Positions 29,801-37,169 of a stretch of DNA of 64,000 bases are shown piece after piece. Source of the DNA: Pseudomonas orientalis (lineage in GTDB: Bacteria; Pseudomonadota; Gammaproteobacteria; Pseudomonadales; Pseudomonadaceae); contig NZ_CP018049.1 in the NCBI RefSeq assembly GCF_002934065.1, positions 1,362,501 through 1,426,500 of the forward strand, given 5' to 3'. Numbering within the stretch: the first letter of the stretch is position 1; every line of letters starts with the position of its first letter. A model generated the notes under the pieces. It ran no database searches. It was not told where the DNA came from and saw nothing but the letters and a program-made list of their open reading frames with translations. The translations under genes were made by a program, and so were the position numbers.

Positions 29801-29930
29801 ACTGTCACGCAGCGTATTCTTCGGGCCGATGGCGGTTGCAATCATGGGCGGGCTGATTGTGGCGACGGCGCTGACGCTGCTGTTTCTACCGGCGCTTTAC
29901 GCGGCGTGGTTCAGGGTCAAACAGGAATGA
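26871..29930 (+). CDS. mexK: RND multidrug efflux pump, MexK-like
   Basis: 1019 aa, normal for an HAE-1/AcrB-type pump. N-terminal membrane helix, two large periplasmic loops and 12 expected membrane segments; proton-relay acids in ALVLALGLLVDDAIIAVEMM. C-terminal half with LRSFSRTAMVFLTAPLGLIG and GMIMRNSVILVDQIE. No outer-membrane channel gene follows; P. aeruginosa MexJK likewise borrows OprM or OpmH. Substrates cannot be read from sequence; the MexJK match suggests triclosan and erythromycin. Confidence 0.9.
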   Translation: MGFNLSEWALRNRQIVLFLMILLAVVGTLSYTKLGQSEDPPFTFKAMVIKTNWPGATAQEVSRQVTERIEKKLMETGEYERIVSFSRPGESQVTFIARDAMHSAQIPELWYQVRKKISDIRQTLPPDIQGPFFNDEFGTTFGNIYALTGDGFDYAVLKDYADRIQIQLQRVPDVGKVELLGLQDEKIWIELSNLKLATLGLPLAAVQQALQEQNAVSTAGFFETPSERVQLRVSGNFKSVEEIRNFPIRVADRTFRIGDVADIHRGFNDPPAPRMRYMGADAIGLAVAMREGGDILVLGKALEHEFARLQKNLPAGMELRKVSDQPAAVKTSVGEFVQVLAEALAIVLLVSFFSLGVRTGMVVALAIPLVLAMTFATMYYLGIGLHKISLGALVLALGLLVDDAIIAVEMMAIKMEQGYDRIKAASFAWTSTAFPMLTGTLITAAGFLPIATAQSSTGEYTRSIFQVVTIALLASWVAAVVFVPYLGEKLLPDLAKIHAAKHGTDGPDPYGTPFYQRVRRLVQWCVRRRKTVIVLTLLLFIGSVGLFRFVPQQFFPASGRLELMVDLKLAEGASLSNTADQVKRLETLLKAHAGIDNYVAYVGTGSPRFYLPLDQQLPAASFAQFVVLAHTIEERESLRTWLIATLDEQFPDLRSRVTRLENGPPVGYPVQFRVTGEHIDEVRALARKVAARVRENSHVVNVHLDWEEPSKIVYLNIDQDRARALGVSTANLSKFLQSSLTGSTVSQYREDNELIEILLRGTVHERTELSLLPSLAVPTDNGRSVTLAQIATLEYGFEEGIIWHRNRLPTVTVRADIYGKEQPATLVQQILPTLEGIRAELPDGYLLDVGGTVEDSARGQNSVKAGVPLFIVVVLTLLMLQLRSFSRTAMVFLTAPLGLIGVTLFLLVFRQPFGFVAMLGTIALSGMIMRNSVILVDQIEQDIKAGLTPWQAIIEATVRRFRPIVLTALAAVLAMIPLSRSVFFGPMAVAIMGGLIVATALTLLFLPALYAAWFRVKQE

Positions 29931-29945
29931 CGGTGCTTATGGCGA

Positions 29946-29973
29946 GGAACGTTTCTTAACGTTTCGCCACTCA
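29946..29973 (+). promoter_or_regulatory. hrp-box-like promoter, one mismatch
   Basis: GGAACG at 29946-29951, 15-base spacer, CCACTCA at 29967-29973. It differs from the consensus only at the sixth base (G for C). It is 85 bp upstream of the four-cysteine peptide gene and just after the mexK stop. Confidence 0.55.
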
Positions 29974-30058
29974 TGGACTACCTGATGACAGGTATTCGGT
30001 CCGTCGGACTTCACGCCGGCTGGCCGGATCTCAAATCTGATGATTCAAGGAGTATCCA

Positions 30059-30274
30059 ATGGGATTATTCATCGGTAAATCGTTGAACGTTTCGGTCAAC
30101 AGCAGCTTTGGCGGCGGCAACTGTGCCAAGCCCAAGCCACCTGCAGATGACTGCAACGACAAGTGCAAACCCAAGCCCGACTGCCATGGCGGTGGCGGCT
30201 CGATCAAGTTCGGTGTGAGCGTGATGCCATTGGGCGCGGTGATCTTTGGCGGGCTGGCCGGCAAGCTGTTTTGA
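30059..30274 (+). CDS. 71-aa four-cysteine peptide, function unknown
   Basis: ATG 30059 with AAGGAG seven bases upstream. The first 29 residues lack acidic amino acids and are Ser/Asn/Gly-rich (MGLFIGKSLNVSVNSSFGGG). A central Pro/Lys/Asp segment carries four Cys at residues 22, 32, 36 and 42, then GGGGS and a hydrophobic C-terminal stretch (GVSVMPLGAVIFGGLAGKLF). There is no Sec signal. The Cys could form two disulfides or bind metal. The hrp-box-like promoter and the N-terminal composition make a type III-secreted peptide possible; a bacteriocin-like or membrane-active peptide is an alternative. No family recognised. Confidence 0.65.
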   Translation: MGLFIGKSLNVSVNSSFGGGNCAKPKPPADDCNDKCKPKPDCHGGGGSIKFGVSVMPLGAVIFGGLAGKLF

Positions 30275-30294
30275 CGGTGCAGTAAATAAGGGCG

Positions 30295-30327
30295 CCCGGG
30301 CAGGTGATCCTTCCCCACCTGCTCGGG
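30295..30327. terminator. Hairpin between the four-Cys peptide gene and the DUF4197 gene
   Basis: CCCGGGCAGGTG/CACCTGCTCGGG, a 12-bp stem with one G-T pair, in the convergent gap. It has no T run but may end transcripts from both sides. Confidence 0.5.
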
Positions 30328-30340
30328 TGTACCGAAGTGT

Positions 30341-31030
30341 TTACAGTGCGCCAAACACTTTTTTGGCAAGGCTGGTGGCGGCAGCTGCCGGATTCTTGCG
30401 AATCGTTTCTTCCTGCTGCGCGATCATCTTGAACAAGCCGTCCAGTGCCTGTTCGGTCACGTAGTTTTCAACGTTGGCGCTCTTGGAATCCACGGCACCA
30501 AACGCCGCCGCCTTGCCGGCCAGTGCGTTGTACTGCTGGGCCACGCCGACCTTGTCGGTTGCGGCCTTGACGATGGGCAGGAATTTGGCGCGGATCTGTT
30601 CGCGACTGCTTTTGTTCAGGTACTGGGTGGCTGAGTCCTGGCCACCGCTGAGGATGCCTTTGGCATCGGTCACGCTCATGTTTTTCACGGCATTGACCAG
30701 GATCGGCTGAGCCTGGGTCACGGCGGTTTCCGCCGCTTTGTTCATACTGGTTTCCAGCTGGGTGACCTGATCGCCCATGCCGAACATCTTCAGCTTGTCA
30801 GCGACCTTGCCCAGCTTGCCCGGCAGGCCGATTTTCACCTCGGGGTTATTGCTGAAACCGCCGGGCGTGCCCAGTTGTTTCACGGCGATCTGTGCGCCTT
30901 GGGTCAGGGCGTCCTTCAGGCCGCCGCTGGCGTCGCCCTGGGACAGGCTGCCAAGGTCCAGCGCCATGACGTTGGCGCCCAGCAGCAGTCCGGCGAACAG
31001 GGCGGTGAGACGAAGAGGGTTACGGAGCAT
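30341..31030 (-). CDS. DUF4197 domain periplasmic protein
   Basis: 229 aa from ATG 31030 (AAGGAAG upstream). Signal peptide MLRNPLRLTALFAGLLLGAN cleaved near VMA-LDL. The mature part is all-helical DUF4197: GGLKDALTQGAQIAVKQLG, ILSGGQDSATQYLNKSS and a final VTEQALDGLFKMIAQQE. Function unknown. Follows the YbaY lipoprotein gene on the same strand, 22 bp apart. Confidence 0.9.
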   Translation of the reverse strand: MLRNPLRLTALFAGLLLGANVMALDLGSLSQGDASGGLKDALTQGAQIAVKQLGTPGGFSNNPEVKIGLPGKLGKVADKLKMFGMGDQVTQLETSMNKAAETAVTQAQPILVNAVKNMSVTDAKGILSGGQDSATQYLNKSSREQIRAKFLPIVKAATDKVGVAQQYNALAGKAAAFGAVDSKSANVENYVTEQALDGLFKMIAQQEETIRKNPAAAATSLAKKVFGAL

Positions 31031-31052
31031 GGGCGCTTCCTTGTGGTTGGGT

Positions 31053-31454
31053 TCAGTGGGCTGCCGCGTCGACACGCACGCGCAGTGGCTGTGGGTCCTG
31101 GCCGTTGAGTTGTACCGCGTGCCGCTGCGTGGTGATGAACAGTAGCTTGCCATCCACCTCGATGCGAGCGCTGACCGAGTAGCTGTGACCAGGCTTGAGC
31201 TGAGTCGGGTCATAGTTCAGGTGAAACGGCAGCGGCACCTGGCCCTTGATCGGGCCTTTCTGTTCGGCCAGGACCACGGCGGGAGCGTCCATCAAGGACA
31301 CATCCTGCAGGCTGACGCTCAAGGTGGCGGTTGGCGGCAGTGCGATGCGCTGCAGGTAGAACACTTCGCCGTCGAGGCTGGCCGTTGGGGCAGGAGGCAT
31401 GGATTGGCAGGCTCCGAGCAGGGCAGTGAGGCCCAGGAGGATGATCTTTTTCAT
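31053..31454 (-). CDS. YbaY-family lipoprotein
   Basis: 133 aa from ATG 31454 (AAGGAG eight bases upstream; the in-frame ATG at 31472 is less well placed). Lipobox LGAC after MKKIILLGLTALLGAC. Beta-rich mature domain of the YbaY/YscW type (LPPTATLSVSLQDVSLMDAP, HLNYDPTQLKPGHSYSVSAR). YscW-like pilotins share this fold, but nothing here links it to a secretion system. Probably outer-membrane anchored. Confidence 0.88.
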   Translation of the reverse strand: MKKIILLGLTALLGACQSMPPAPTASLDGEVFYLQRIALPPTATLSVSLQDVSLMDAPAVVLAEQKGPIKGQVPLPFHLNYDPTQLKPGHSYSVSARIEVDGKLLFITTQRHAVQLNGQDPQPLRVRVDAAAH

Positions 31455-31505
31455 GGTGCAGCTCCTTTTCAACGGCGCCGGAAACCGCCCGGCGCCTTGT
31501 TCAAT

Positions 31506-34010
31506 CTAGCGGATTTGCGCGGGTTCCACCGCTTGCTCGGCCGCGCCATCGACGCGATGCAGCGCCACCTGGCGAATCGACAGGCGAATGTCTGCCGGCA
31601 GTACACGTTTCGCCGCGCCTTCGGCCAGTTCGCCAAGCAGATCGCGATAGCTCAGCTTGCCGGCTTCATCGCGGCGCAGCACATCTTGCTCCAGCAAGGT
31701 CTGGATGAAATGTCGGAAAAGGCTCTTGTCGAAGAATTCAGGGGCGTTGAGGCCATGCAGGATCGACAGGCGCTGGGCCATGATTGTGCACAGGTCCTCC
31801 AGCTCTTCAGCGCTGATGCTGTTCTGCCCGCTGTTGAGCAACAGCGAAATCGCCATGTAGAAGCGTTGCAGGGTTTGGGCGATGCTCTTGGACAGCAGCG
31901 TCAGCAGTACAAAATGCCGCGAACTCGGCGCCGCGCGCAGATACACGCCGTTTTCAAAACGCAGCAGGCCTTGTTCGACAAAGGCCTCCAGCCACTGGTC
32001 GACCACGCCATCGAGCTCTTCCAGTGACCAGCGGATAAACAGCTCCGATTGCAGGTACGGATAGAGCGCCTGGGTATAGCGCAGGATCTGCTCGCGGCTC
32101 ATCCGCGAACTGCTCTGGAAAAAGCTCGCCAGCAGCGCCGGCAGGGCGAAGATGTGCAGCACGTTGTTGCGGTAATAGGTCATCAGGACGGCATTTTGCT
32201 CATCCAGATAGACAATCTTGCCCAGGGCATCGCTTTGCTCCGACAGCAGGTCCATGTCCTTGACGTGCTTGATCAGCGCCAGGCCATCGCCTTCCGGCAG
32301 GGTGGTGTGCGGTGAATAGGGCACGCGGCGCAGCAGCGCCAGGTACAGGTCCAACTGGCGGGCCATGGCTTGCTCATCCAGGGCCAGGCGGGTGGTCGAC
32401 AGCAGCGCCAACGCCACCAGGTTCACCGGGTTCACCGCAGCGGCTTCGTTGAGGTGGCGGGCCACCTTTTCGCTGAGGCGGTGGGTGGTTTCATTCAGCC
32501 ACGCCGGCTTGAAGTTCGGGCCCAGTTCCTGGGCGCGCCAGTCCGGTTGCTCGCGGTCGAGAAACTCCGCCAGCTTGATCGGCTCGCCGAAGTTGACCGC
32601 CACCTGGCCGAAGCGCTGCTTGAGCGCGCCCACCACTTTGAAAATATCGAAGATCGACTCTTTCTTCTTGCTCGCACCGCGCAGTTCGCCGAGATAGGTG
32701 CGGCCTTCGAGCACGCGTTCGTAACCGATGTACACCGGCACGAACACGATGGGCATGCGCGAAGAGCGCAGGAAACTGCGCAGGGTGATGGCCAGCATCC
32801 CGGTTTTCGGCTGCAGCATGCGACCGGTGCGCGAGCGTCCGCCTTCGACGAAGTACTCCACCGGGAAGCCCTTGGTAAACAGGGTGTGCAGGTATTCGTT
32901 GAACACCGAGGTGTACAGGGGGTTGCCCTTGAAGGTACGGCGCATGAAAAACGCACCGCCACGGCGCAGCAGGCTGCCGATCACCGGCATGTTCAGGTTG
33001 ATGCCGGCGGCAATGTGCGGCGGGGTCAGGCCATTCTTGAACAGCAGGTAGGACAGCAACAGGTAGTCGATATGACTGCGGTGGCACGGCACGTAGATCA
33101 CTTCGTAGCCTTGGGCAACCTGTTGCACACCCTCGATGTTATTGACCTTGATGCCGTCGTAGATCTTGTTCCAGAACCAGCTCAGTACCACTTCCAGAAA
33201 ACGGATCGCCGTGTAGGTGTAGTCCGAGGCGATTTCGTTGCCATAGCGCAGGGCCAGGGCCTTGGCTTTTTCCGGCGAAATCTTTTCGCGCTCGGCTTCA
33301 TCGGCAATCGCCTGGCGCACCAGGGGCATATTGACCAGACCCTTCACCAGGTTGCGCCGGTGCGACAGGTCGGGGCCGATCACGGCGGTCTTGAGGTTAC
33401 GAAAGTGCACACGCAGGATGCGCTGGGCCATTCTTACGGTGCGTTCGTGCCCTTTATTGTGCTCGATCAATTCACGCAGGTTGATGGGCGCGGAGAATTG
33501 CACGCGGGTCTTGCGACCGAGGATCAGGATGCTCAACAACCGGCGCAGACGCCCGGTGACCGCCCAACTGTCGGCGAACAATAGCTTCCAGGGACTGGAC
33601 TCGCTTTCGGGGGATTGGCCCCAGAACACGCTGACCGGAATGATTTGTGCATTCTCTTCGGCATGTTCGCTCAGGGTGTTGACCAGGCGCGTCAGGGTGG
33701 GCGGTGCGCCGCGCTTGTCCTGGCGGCCAAGCCAGTCCGGGTCGGGCGTGAGGTAGAAGAACGCCGCAGGCTCCATCAACGGGCCCACCGAGACCGGCAG
33801 CACCGGGCGCGGCAGGCCGGCCTTGGTGCACTCGGCATCGACCACGGCCAATTCGGTCATTGAGGGCGATTGCAGGACGTAGAACACCGGCCGGCTGCGG
33901 TCCAGGTTAAGGGTTAGGGACGACTGGTTGATCGTCTCCGAGCGAACCCAGAGATACAACAGTCGGCGCAAGGTGCCAAACACCAGACGGCGGAACGGGG
34001 AGCGGGTCAT
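31506..34010 (-). CDS. plsB: Glycerol-3-phosphate 1-O-acyltransferase PlsB
   Basis: 834 aa. Acyltransferase block I ([20 protein letters not shown], the HX4D motif) and block III ([14 protein letters not shown]), with [16 protein letters not shown] beyond. It transfers acyl groups to sn-glycerol-3-phosphate in the first step of phospholipid synthesis at the inner membrane. Divergent from the cold-shock gene across 179 bp. Confidence 0.96.
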   Translation of the reverse strand: MTRSPFRRLVFGTLRRLLYLWVRSETINQSSLTLNLDRSRPVFYVLQSPSMTELAVVDAECTKAGLPRPVLPVSVGPLMEPAAFFYLTPDPDWLGRQDKRGAPPTLTRLVNTLSEHAEENAQIIPVSVFWGQSPESESSPWKLLFADSWAVTGRLRRLLSILILGRKTRVQFSAPINLRELIEHNKGHERTVRMAQRILRVHFRNLKTAVIGPDLSHRRNLVKGLVNMPLVRQAIADEAEREKISPEKAKALALRYGNEIASDYTYTAIRFLEVVLSWFWNKIYDGIKVNNIEGVQQVAQGYEVIYVPCHRSHIDYLLLSYLLFKNGLTPPHIAAGINLNMPVIGSLLRRGGAFFMRRTFKGNPLYTSVFNEYLHTLFTKGFPVEYFVEGGRSRTGRMLQPKTGMLAITLRSFLRSSRMPIVFVPVYIGYERVLEGRTYLGELRGASKKKESIFDIFKVVGALKQRFGQVAVNFGEPIKLAEFLDREQPDWRAQELGPNFKPAWLNETTHRLSEKVARHLNEAAAVNPVNLVALALLSTTRLALDEQAMARQLDLYLALLRRVPYSPHTTLPEGDGLALIKHVKDMDLLSEQSDALGKIVYLDEQNAVLMTYYRNNVLHIFALPALLASFFQSSSRMSREQILRYTQALYPYLQSELFIRWSLEELDGVVDQWLEAFVEQGLLRFENGVYLRAAPSSRHFVLLTLLSKSIAQTLQRFYMAISLLLNSGQNSISAEELEDLCTIMAQRLSILHGLNAPEFFDKSLFRHFIQTLLEQDVLRRDEAGKLSYRDLLGELAEGAAKRVLPADIRLSIRQVALHRVDGAAEQAVEPAQIR

Positions 34011-34189
34011 AGGCGAACTGCTTCAAGTGGAAAAAACCGAGCAGGTGCTCGGGCGGGTAGTGTGCCGTATTCACCGAAAATCGGCAAAAAAGCAGCGATG
34101 TAAAGTTGAGTTGATGGTTTTTGAACCTGTCTTATACTCGGCAGTTCAACGCCAGCGACTCAATAATAAAAACCAGTGGGAGTGAACAG

Positions 34190-34399
34190 ATGACAACGCG
34201 CGAAACCGGCAACGTGAAGTGGTTCAACGATGCAAAGGGCTACGGCTTTATACAGCGTGAAGATGGCAAGGATGTGTTCGTGCACTACCGCGCCATTCGT
34301 GGTGACGGGCACCGCTCGTTGGCCGAGGGCCAGCAGGTGGAGTATGCCGTGGTGACCGGCGAGAAAGGCTTGCAGGCCGAGGATGTGGTGGGCCTGTAA
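34190..34399 (+). CDS. Cold-shock-domain protein (CspA family)
   Basis: 69 aa. RNA-binding motifs RNP1 KGYGFIQ and RNP2 DVFVHYRAI. Single-stranded nucleic-acid chaperone. Start at ATG 34190 with GGGAG upstream; a longer in-frame reading from 34121 lacks a ribosome-binding site. The RNP2 HYRAI replaces the more usual HFSAI/HYSAI. Confidence 0.95.
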   Translation: MTTRETGNVKWFNDAKGYGFIQREDGKDVFVHYRAIRGDGHRSLAEGQQVEYAVVTGEKGLQAEDVVGL

Positions 34400-34416
34400 G
34401 TTCACCACTGAACCCC

Positions 34417-34507
34417 TGTGGGAGGGGGCTTGCCCCCGATTGCAGTGTGTCAGTCACCAGCTATATTGACTGAGCCACTGCTATCGGGAGCAAGCCCCCT
34501 CCCACAT
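34417..34507. repeat. REP pair after the cold-shock gene
   Basis: Inverted REP copies (TGTGGGAGGGGGCTTGCCCC and its partner) around about 45 bp, 18 bp after the csp stop, in a convergent gap. It likely doubles as a transcript end. Confidence 0.87.
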
Positions 34508-34530
34508 TTGATTGGGTTCGCTGCCCAGGG

Positions 34531-34908
34531 TCAGGCGGTTTTCCAGGTGATCTCTTCTTCACCGTCCGCGCTGATGCGCATCCAGCGGTCAGCACTTTCC
34601 TCACCCTCTTCCTCGACCCAGGTCCCCGGCGCGCAGCGCACTTCAACATTCAATGCGGCAAACGCGGCGCGGGCGCAGGCGATGTCGTCGTCCCATGGGG
34701 TCTGGTCGCTTTCCAGGTACAGGCTGTTCCACTTGCCCACGGCTTTTGGCAGCCAGGTTACCGGCACGTTGCCGGCCTTGCACTTGTAGGTCTGGCCCTT
34801 CTGTACCCAGTCGCTGCATGGGCCCAGGGCGGCGCCCAGCCAGGCGGCGATGGCCTTGTAGTCGACGTCGGCGTCCTTCAGGTAAATCTCGATATCGGGT
34901 TGGCGCAT
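34531..34908 (-). CDS. Conserved hypothetical, 125 aa
   Basis: Acidic soluble protein from ATG 34908 (MRQPDIEIYLKDADVDYKAI). A central lysine/cysteine segment CKAGNVPVTWLPKAVGKWNS and an acidic tail. Upstream neighbour of rlmA-dapE on the same strand (54 bp gap), an order also found in P. aeruginosa. No function recognised. Confidence 0.8.
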   Translation of the reverse strand: MRQPDIEIYLKDADVDYKAIAAWLGAALGPCSDWVQKGQTYKCKAGNVPVTWLPKAVGKWNSLYLESDQTPWDDDIACARAAFAALNVEVRCAPGTWVEEEGEESADRWMRISADGEEEITWKTA

Positions 34909-34961
34909 GGATGTTCCTCGTTGCGGGATTCGAAAATCCATTCGCGGGTGCTGAAAAAAGG

Positions 34962-35771
34962 TTATTGAAGCACGAAATAATCGTAGCGCATCGACACCGT
35001 GACCTGCAGCGGCTCGGCGGCTTGGATGACCTCGCTGCGCCGCTCGGCACTGGCGCGCCAGCCGTGCGGGGTCATGGCCAGCAGGTTGGCGCGGTCCGCG
35101 GCTTCGGCCAGGCTCAGGGTGAACTCTAGGGTTTCGCTGTGCGCCAGGTGCATGCCATCCGGCACCAGGGCCAGGTGTTTGTCGTCGGTGTACTCGCGTA
35201 CTTCGTCGTACAAGCGCTCGCGCAGTTCCATCAGATGACCACGTGTCGGACCGACCTTCATCAGGCCGCCGCCCGGGCTGAGCAGGCGCTTGGCTTCCTG
35301 CCAGTCCAACGGGCTGAACACGCTGGCGAGAAACTGGCAGCTGGCGTCGGCCAACGGTACACGGGCCATGCTGGCGATCAACCAGGTCAGCGCCGGGTTG
35401 CGCTTGCATGCACGCTTGACCGCTTCCCTGGAAATATCCAGGGCGTAGCCGTCGGCGCGGGGCAGGGCATCGGCGATCTGCGCGGTGTAGTAACCCTCGC
35501 CACAGCCAATGTCCACCCAGCGTTGCGGTGCGCGTTCAGCGGCCAGTTCAGCCAGGCGCCTGGCCACCGGGGCGTAGTGGCCGGCGTTGAGGAAATCACG
35601 GCGTGCCTCGACCATGGCGAGGTTATCGCCTGGGTCGCGGCTGTTCTTGTGCTGCACCGGCAGCAGGTTGAGGTAACCCTGGCGTGCGCGGTCGAAACGG
35701 TGCCCGGCGGGGCAGGCCACGCCATTGTCCACCGCAGTGAGCGGGGCAGTGCAGAGGGGGCAGGCAAGCAT
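34962..35771 (-). CDS. rlmA: 23S rRNA (guanine745-N1)-methyltransferase
   Basis: 269 aa. The N-terminal zinc motif is visible (Cys4, Cys7, Cys20, His24 in [16 protein letters not shown] and beyond), then HRFDRARQGYLNLLP and a SAM-binding WVDIGCGEGYYTAQIA. It methylates N1 of G745 in 23S rRNA. The start overlaps the dapE stop by one base. Confidence 0.93.
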   Translation of the reverse strand: MLACPLCTAPLTAVDNGVACPAGHRFDRARQGYLNLLPVQHKNSRDPGDNLAMVEARRDFLNAGHYAPVARRLAELAAERAPQRWVDIGCGEGYYTAQIADALPRADGYALDISREAVKRACKRNPALTWLIASMARVPLADASCQFLASVFSPLDWQEAKRLLSPGGGLMKVGPTRGHLMELRERLYDEVREYTDDKHLALVPDGMHLAHSETLEFTLSLAEAADRANLLAMTPHGWRASAERRSEVIQAAEPLQVTVSMRYDYFVLQ

Positions 35772-36922
35772 CAGGCGAGCAACTTGATCAGGGTCTGGTA
35801 GTAGATTTCGGTCAAGACATCGAGGTCGCTGGCAAGGATGCGCTCGTTGACCTGATGGATCGTCGCATTCACCGGGCCCAGCTCGACCACCTGGGTGCCC
35901 AGGGTCGCGATGAAACGGCCGTCGGACGTACCGCCACTGGTGGACGCCTTGGTCTCGCGCCCGGTGATCGCCTTGATGCTGGCCGATACCGCGTCGAGCA
36001 ATGCGCCCGGCTCGGTGAGAAAGGGCAGGCCCGACAGCGCCCAGTCCACATGCCAGTCCAGGCCGTGTTTATCCAGAATCGCGGCGACCCGCTGCTGCAA
36101 GCCTTCCACGGTGGACTCGGTGGAGAATCGGAAATTGAACACGGCCGTCAGGTCGCCGGGAATCACGTTGGTGGCGCCGGTGCCGGAATTGAGGTTGGAG
36201 ATCTGGAAACTGGTCGGCGGGAAGAAGGTGTTGCCGTCATCCCAATGCTCGGCGGCCAGTTCAGCCAGGGCCGGCGCGGCGATGTGGATCGGGTTCTTCG
36301 CCAGGTGCGGGTAGGCCACGTGGCCCTGGACGCCGCGTACGGTCAAGGTGGCGCCGAGGGAGCCGCGACGGCCGTTCTTGACCACGTCGCCCACCAGAGT
36401 GGTGCTTGACGGTTCGCCGACGATGCACCAGTCCAGGCGCTCCTTGCGCGCGGCCAGGCGTTCGATCACGGCCTTGGTGCCATGGTGCGCCGGGCCTTCT
36501 TCATCGCTGGTGATCAAAAAAGCCACCGAACCCTTGTGGTCCGGGTAATCCCTGACGAAGCGTTCCGACGCCACCAGCATCGCCGCCAGGCTGCCTTTCA
36601 TATCCGCCGCGCCACGCCCGCACAGCATGCCGTGCTCGTCGATCAGCGCGTCGAACGGATCGTTCTGCCAGGCCTGCACCGGGCCGGTGGGGACCACGTC
36701 GGTGTGGCCGGCGAAGCACAGCACCGGGCCGTCATGTTGGCCATGGGTGGCCCAGAAGTTATCCACGTCCTCGATGCGCATCGGCTCGAGCGCGAAACCG
36801 GCGTCGCCCAGGCGCTGCATCATCAGCTTCTGGCAATCGGCATCGATCGGCGTGACCGATGGGCGACGGATCAGGTCGATGGCGAGTTGAAGGGTCGGCG
36901 AAAGGTCGGCATGGGCCGTCAT
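35771..36922 (-). CDS. dapE: Succinyl-diaminopimelate desuccinylase
   Basis: 383 aa from ATG 36922 (GGAG upstream). M20 metallopeptidase fold with zinc ligands and catalytic acids in [26 protein letters not shown] and [14 protein letters not shown], and substrate loop [13 protein letters not shown]. It releases succinate to give LL-diaminopimelate. dapD and dapC lie 6-11 kb away in the same window, unlinked by operon. Confidence 0.96.
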   Translation of the reverse strand: MTAHADLSPTLQLAIDLIRRPSVTPIDADCQKLMMQRLGDAGFALEPMRIEDVDNFWATHGQHDGPVLCFAGHTDVVPTGPVQAWQNDPFDALIDEHGMLCGRGAADMKGSLAAMLVASERFVRDYPDHKGSVAFLITSDEEGPAHHGTKAVIERLAARKERLDWCIVGEPSSTTLVGDVVKNGRRGSLGATLTVRGVQGHVAYPHLAKNPIHIAAPALAELAAEHWDDGNTFFPPTSFQISNLNSGTGATNVIPGDLTAVFNFRFSTESTVEGLQQRVAAILDKHGLDWHVDWALSGLPFLTEPGALLDAVSASIKAITGRETKASTSGGTSDGRFIATLGTQVVELGPVNATIHQVNERILASDLDVLTEIYYQTLIKLLA

Positions 36923-36984
36923 GGGGAAACTCCGGAAAGCGTGTAATGGGCGCAGGACGAATGTGCTGAAACGGCGCAGATTCA

Positions 36985-37075
36985 ATGTGGGAGGGGGCTT
37001 GCCCCCGATGGCGGTTTATCAGCAATAAATTAGCTGACTGATACGCTGCTATCGGGGGCAAGCCCCCTCCCACAT
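36985..37075. repeat. REP pair upstream of dapE
   Basis: Two inverted REPs with a 40-bp centre containing TTAGCTGACTGATA. It lies between dapE and ndvB, both on the minus strand. Confidence 0.87.
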
Positions 37076-37126
37076 AAGGCAATCGGTGCTTGCCTGATCC
37101 AACAAAACGGCCGTTATCTTATAGCA

Positions 37127-37151
37127 AAACGGCGGCCAAGGGCCGCCGTTT
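37127..37151 (-). terminator. Hairpin after ndvB
   Basis: AAACGGCGGCC/GGCCGCCGTTT with a 3-base loop, 18 bp past the ndvB stop. The T run is short, but the stem is strong. Confidence 0.7.
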
Positions 37152-37169
37152 AGTGCATGACGCAAGTTT

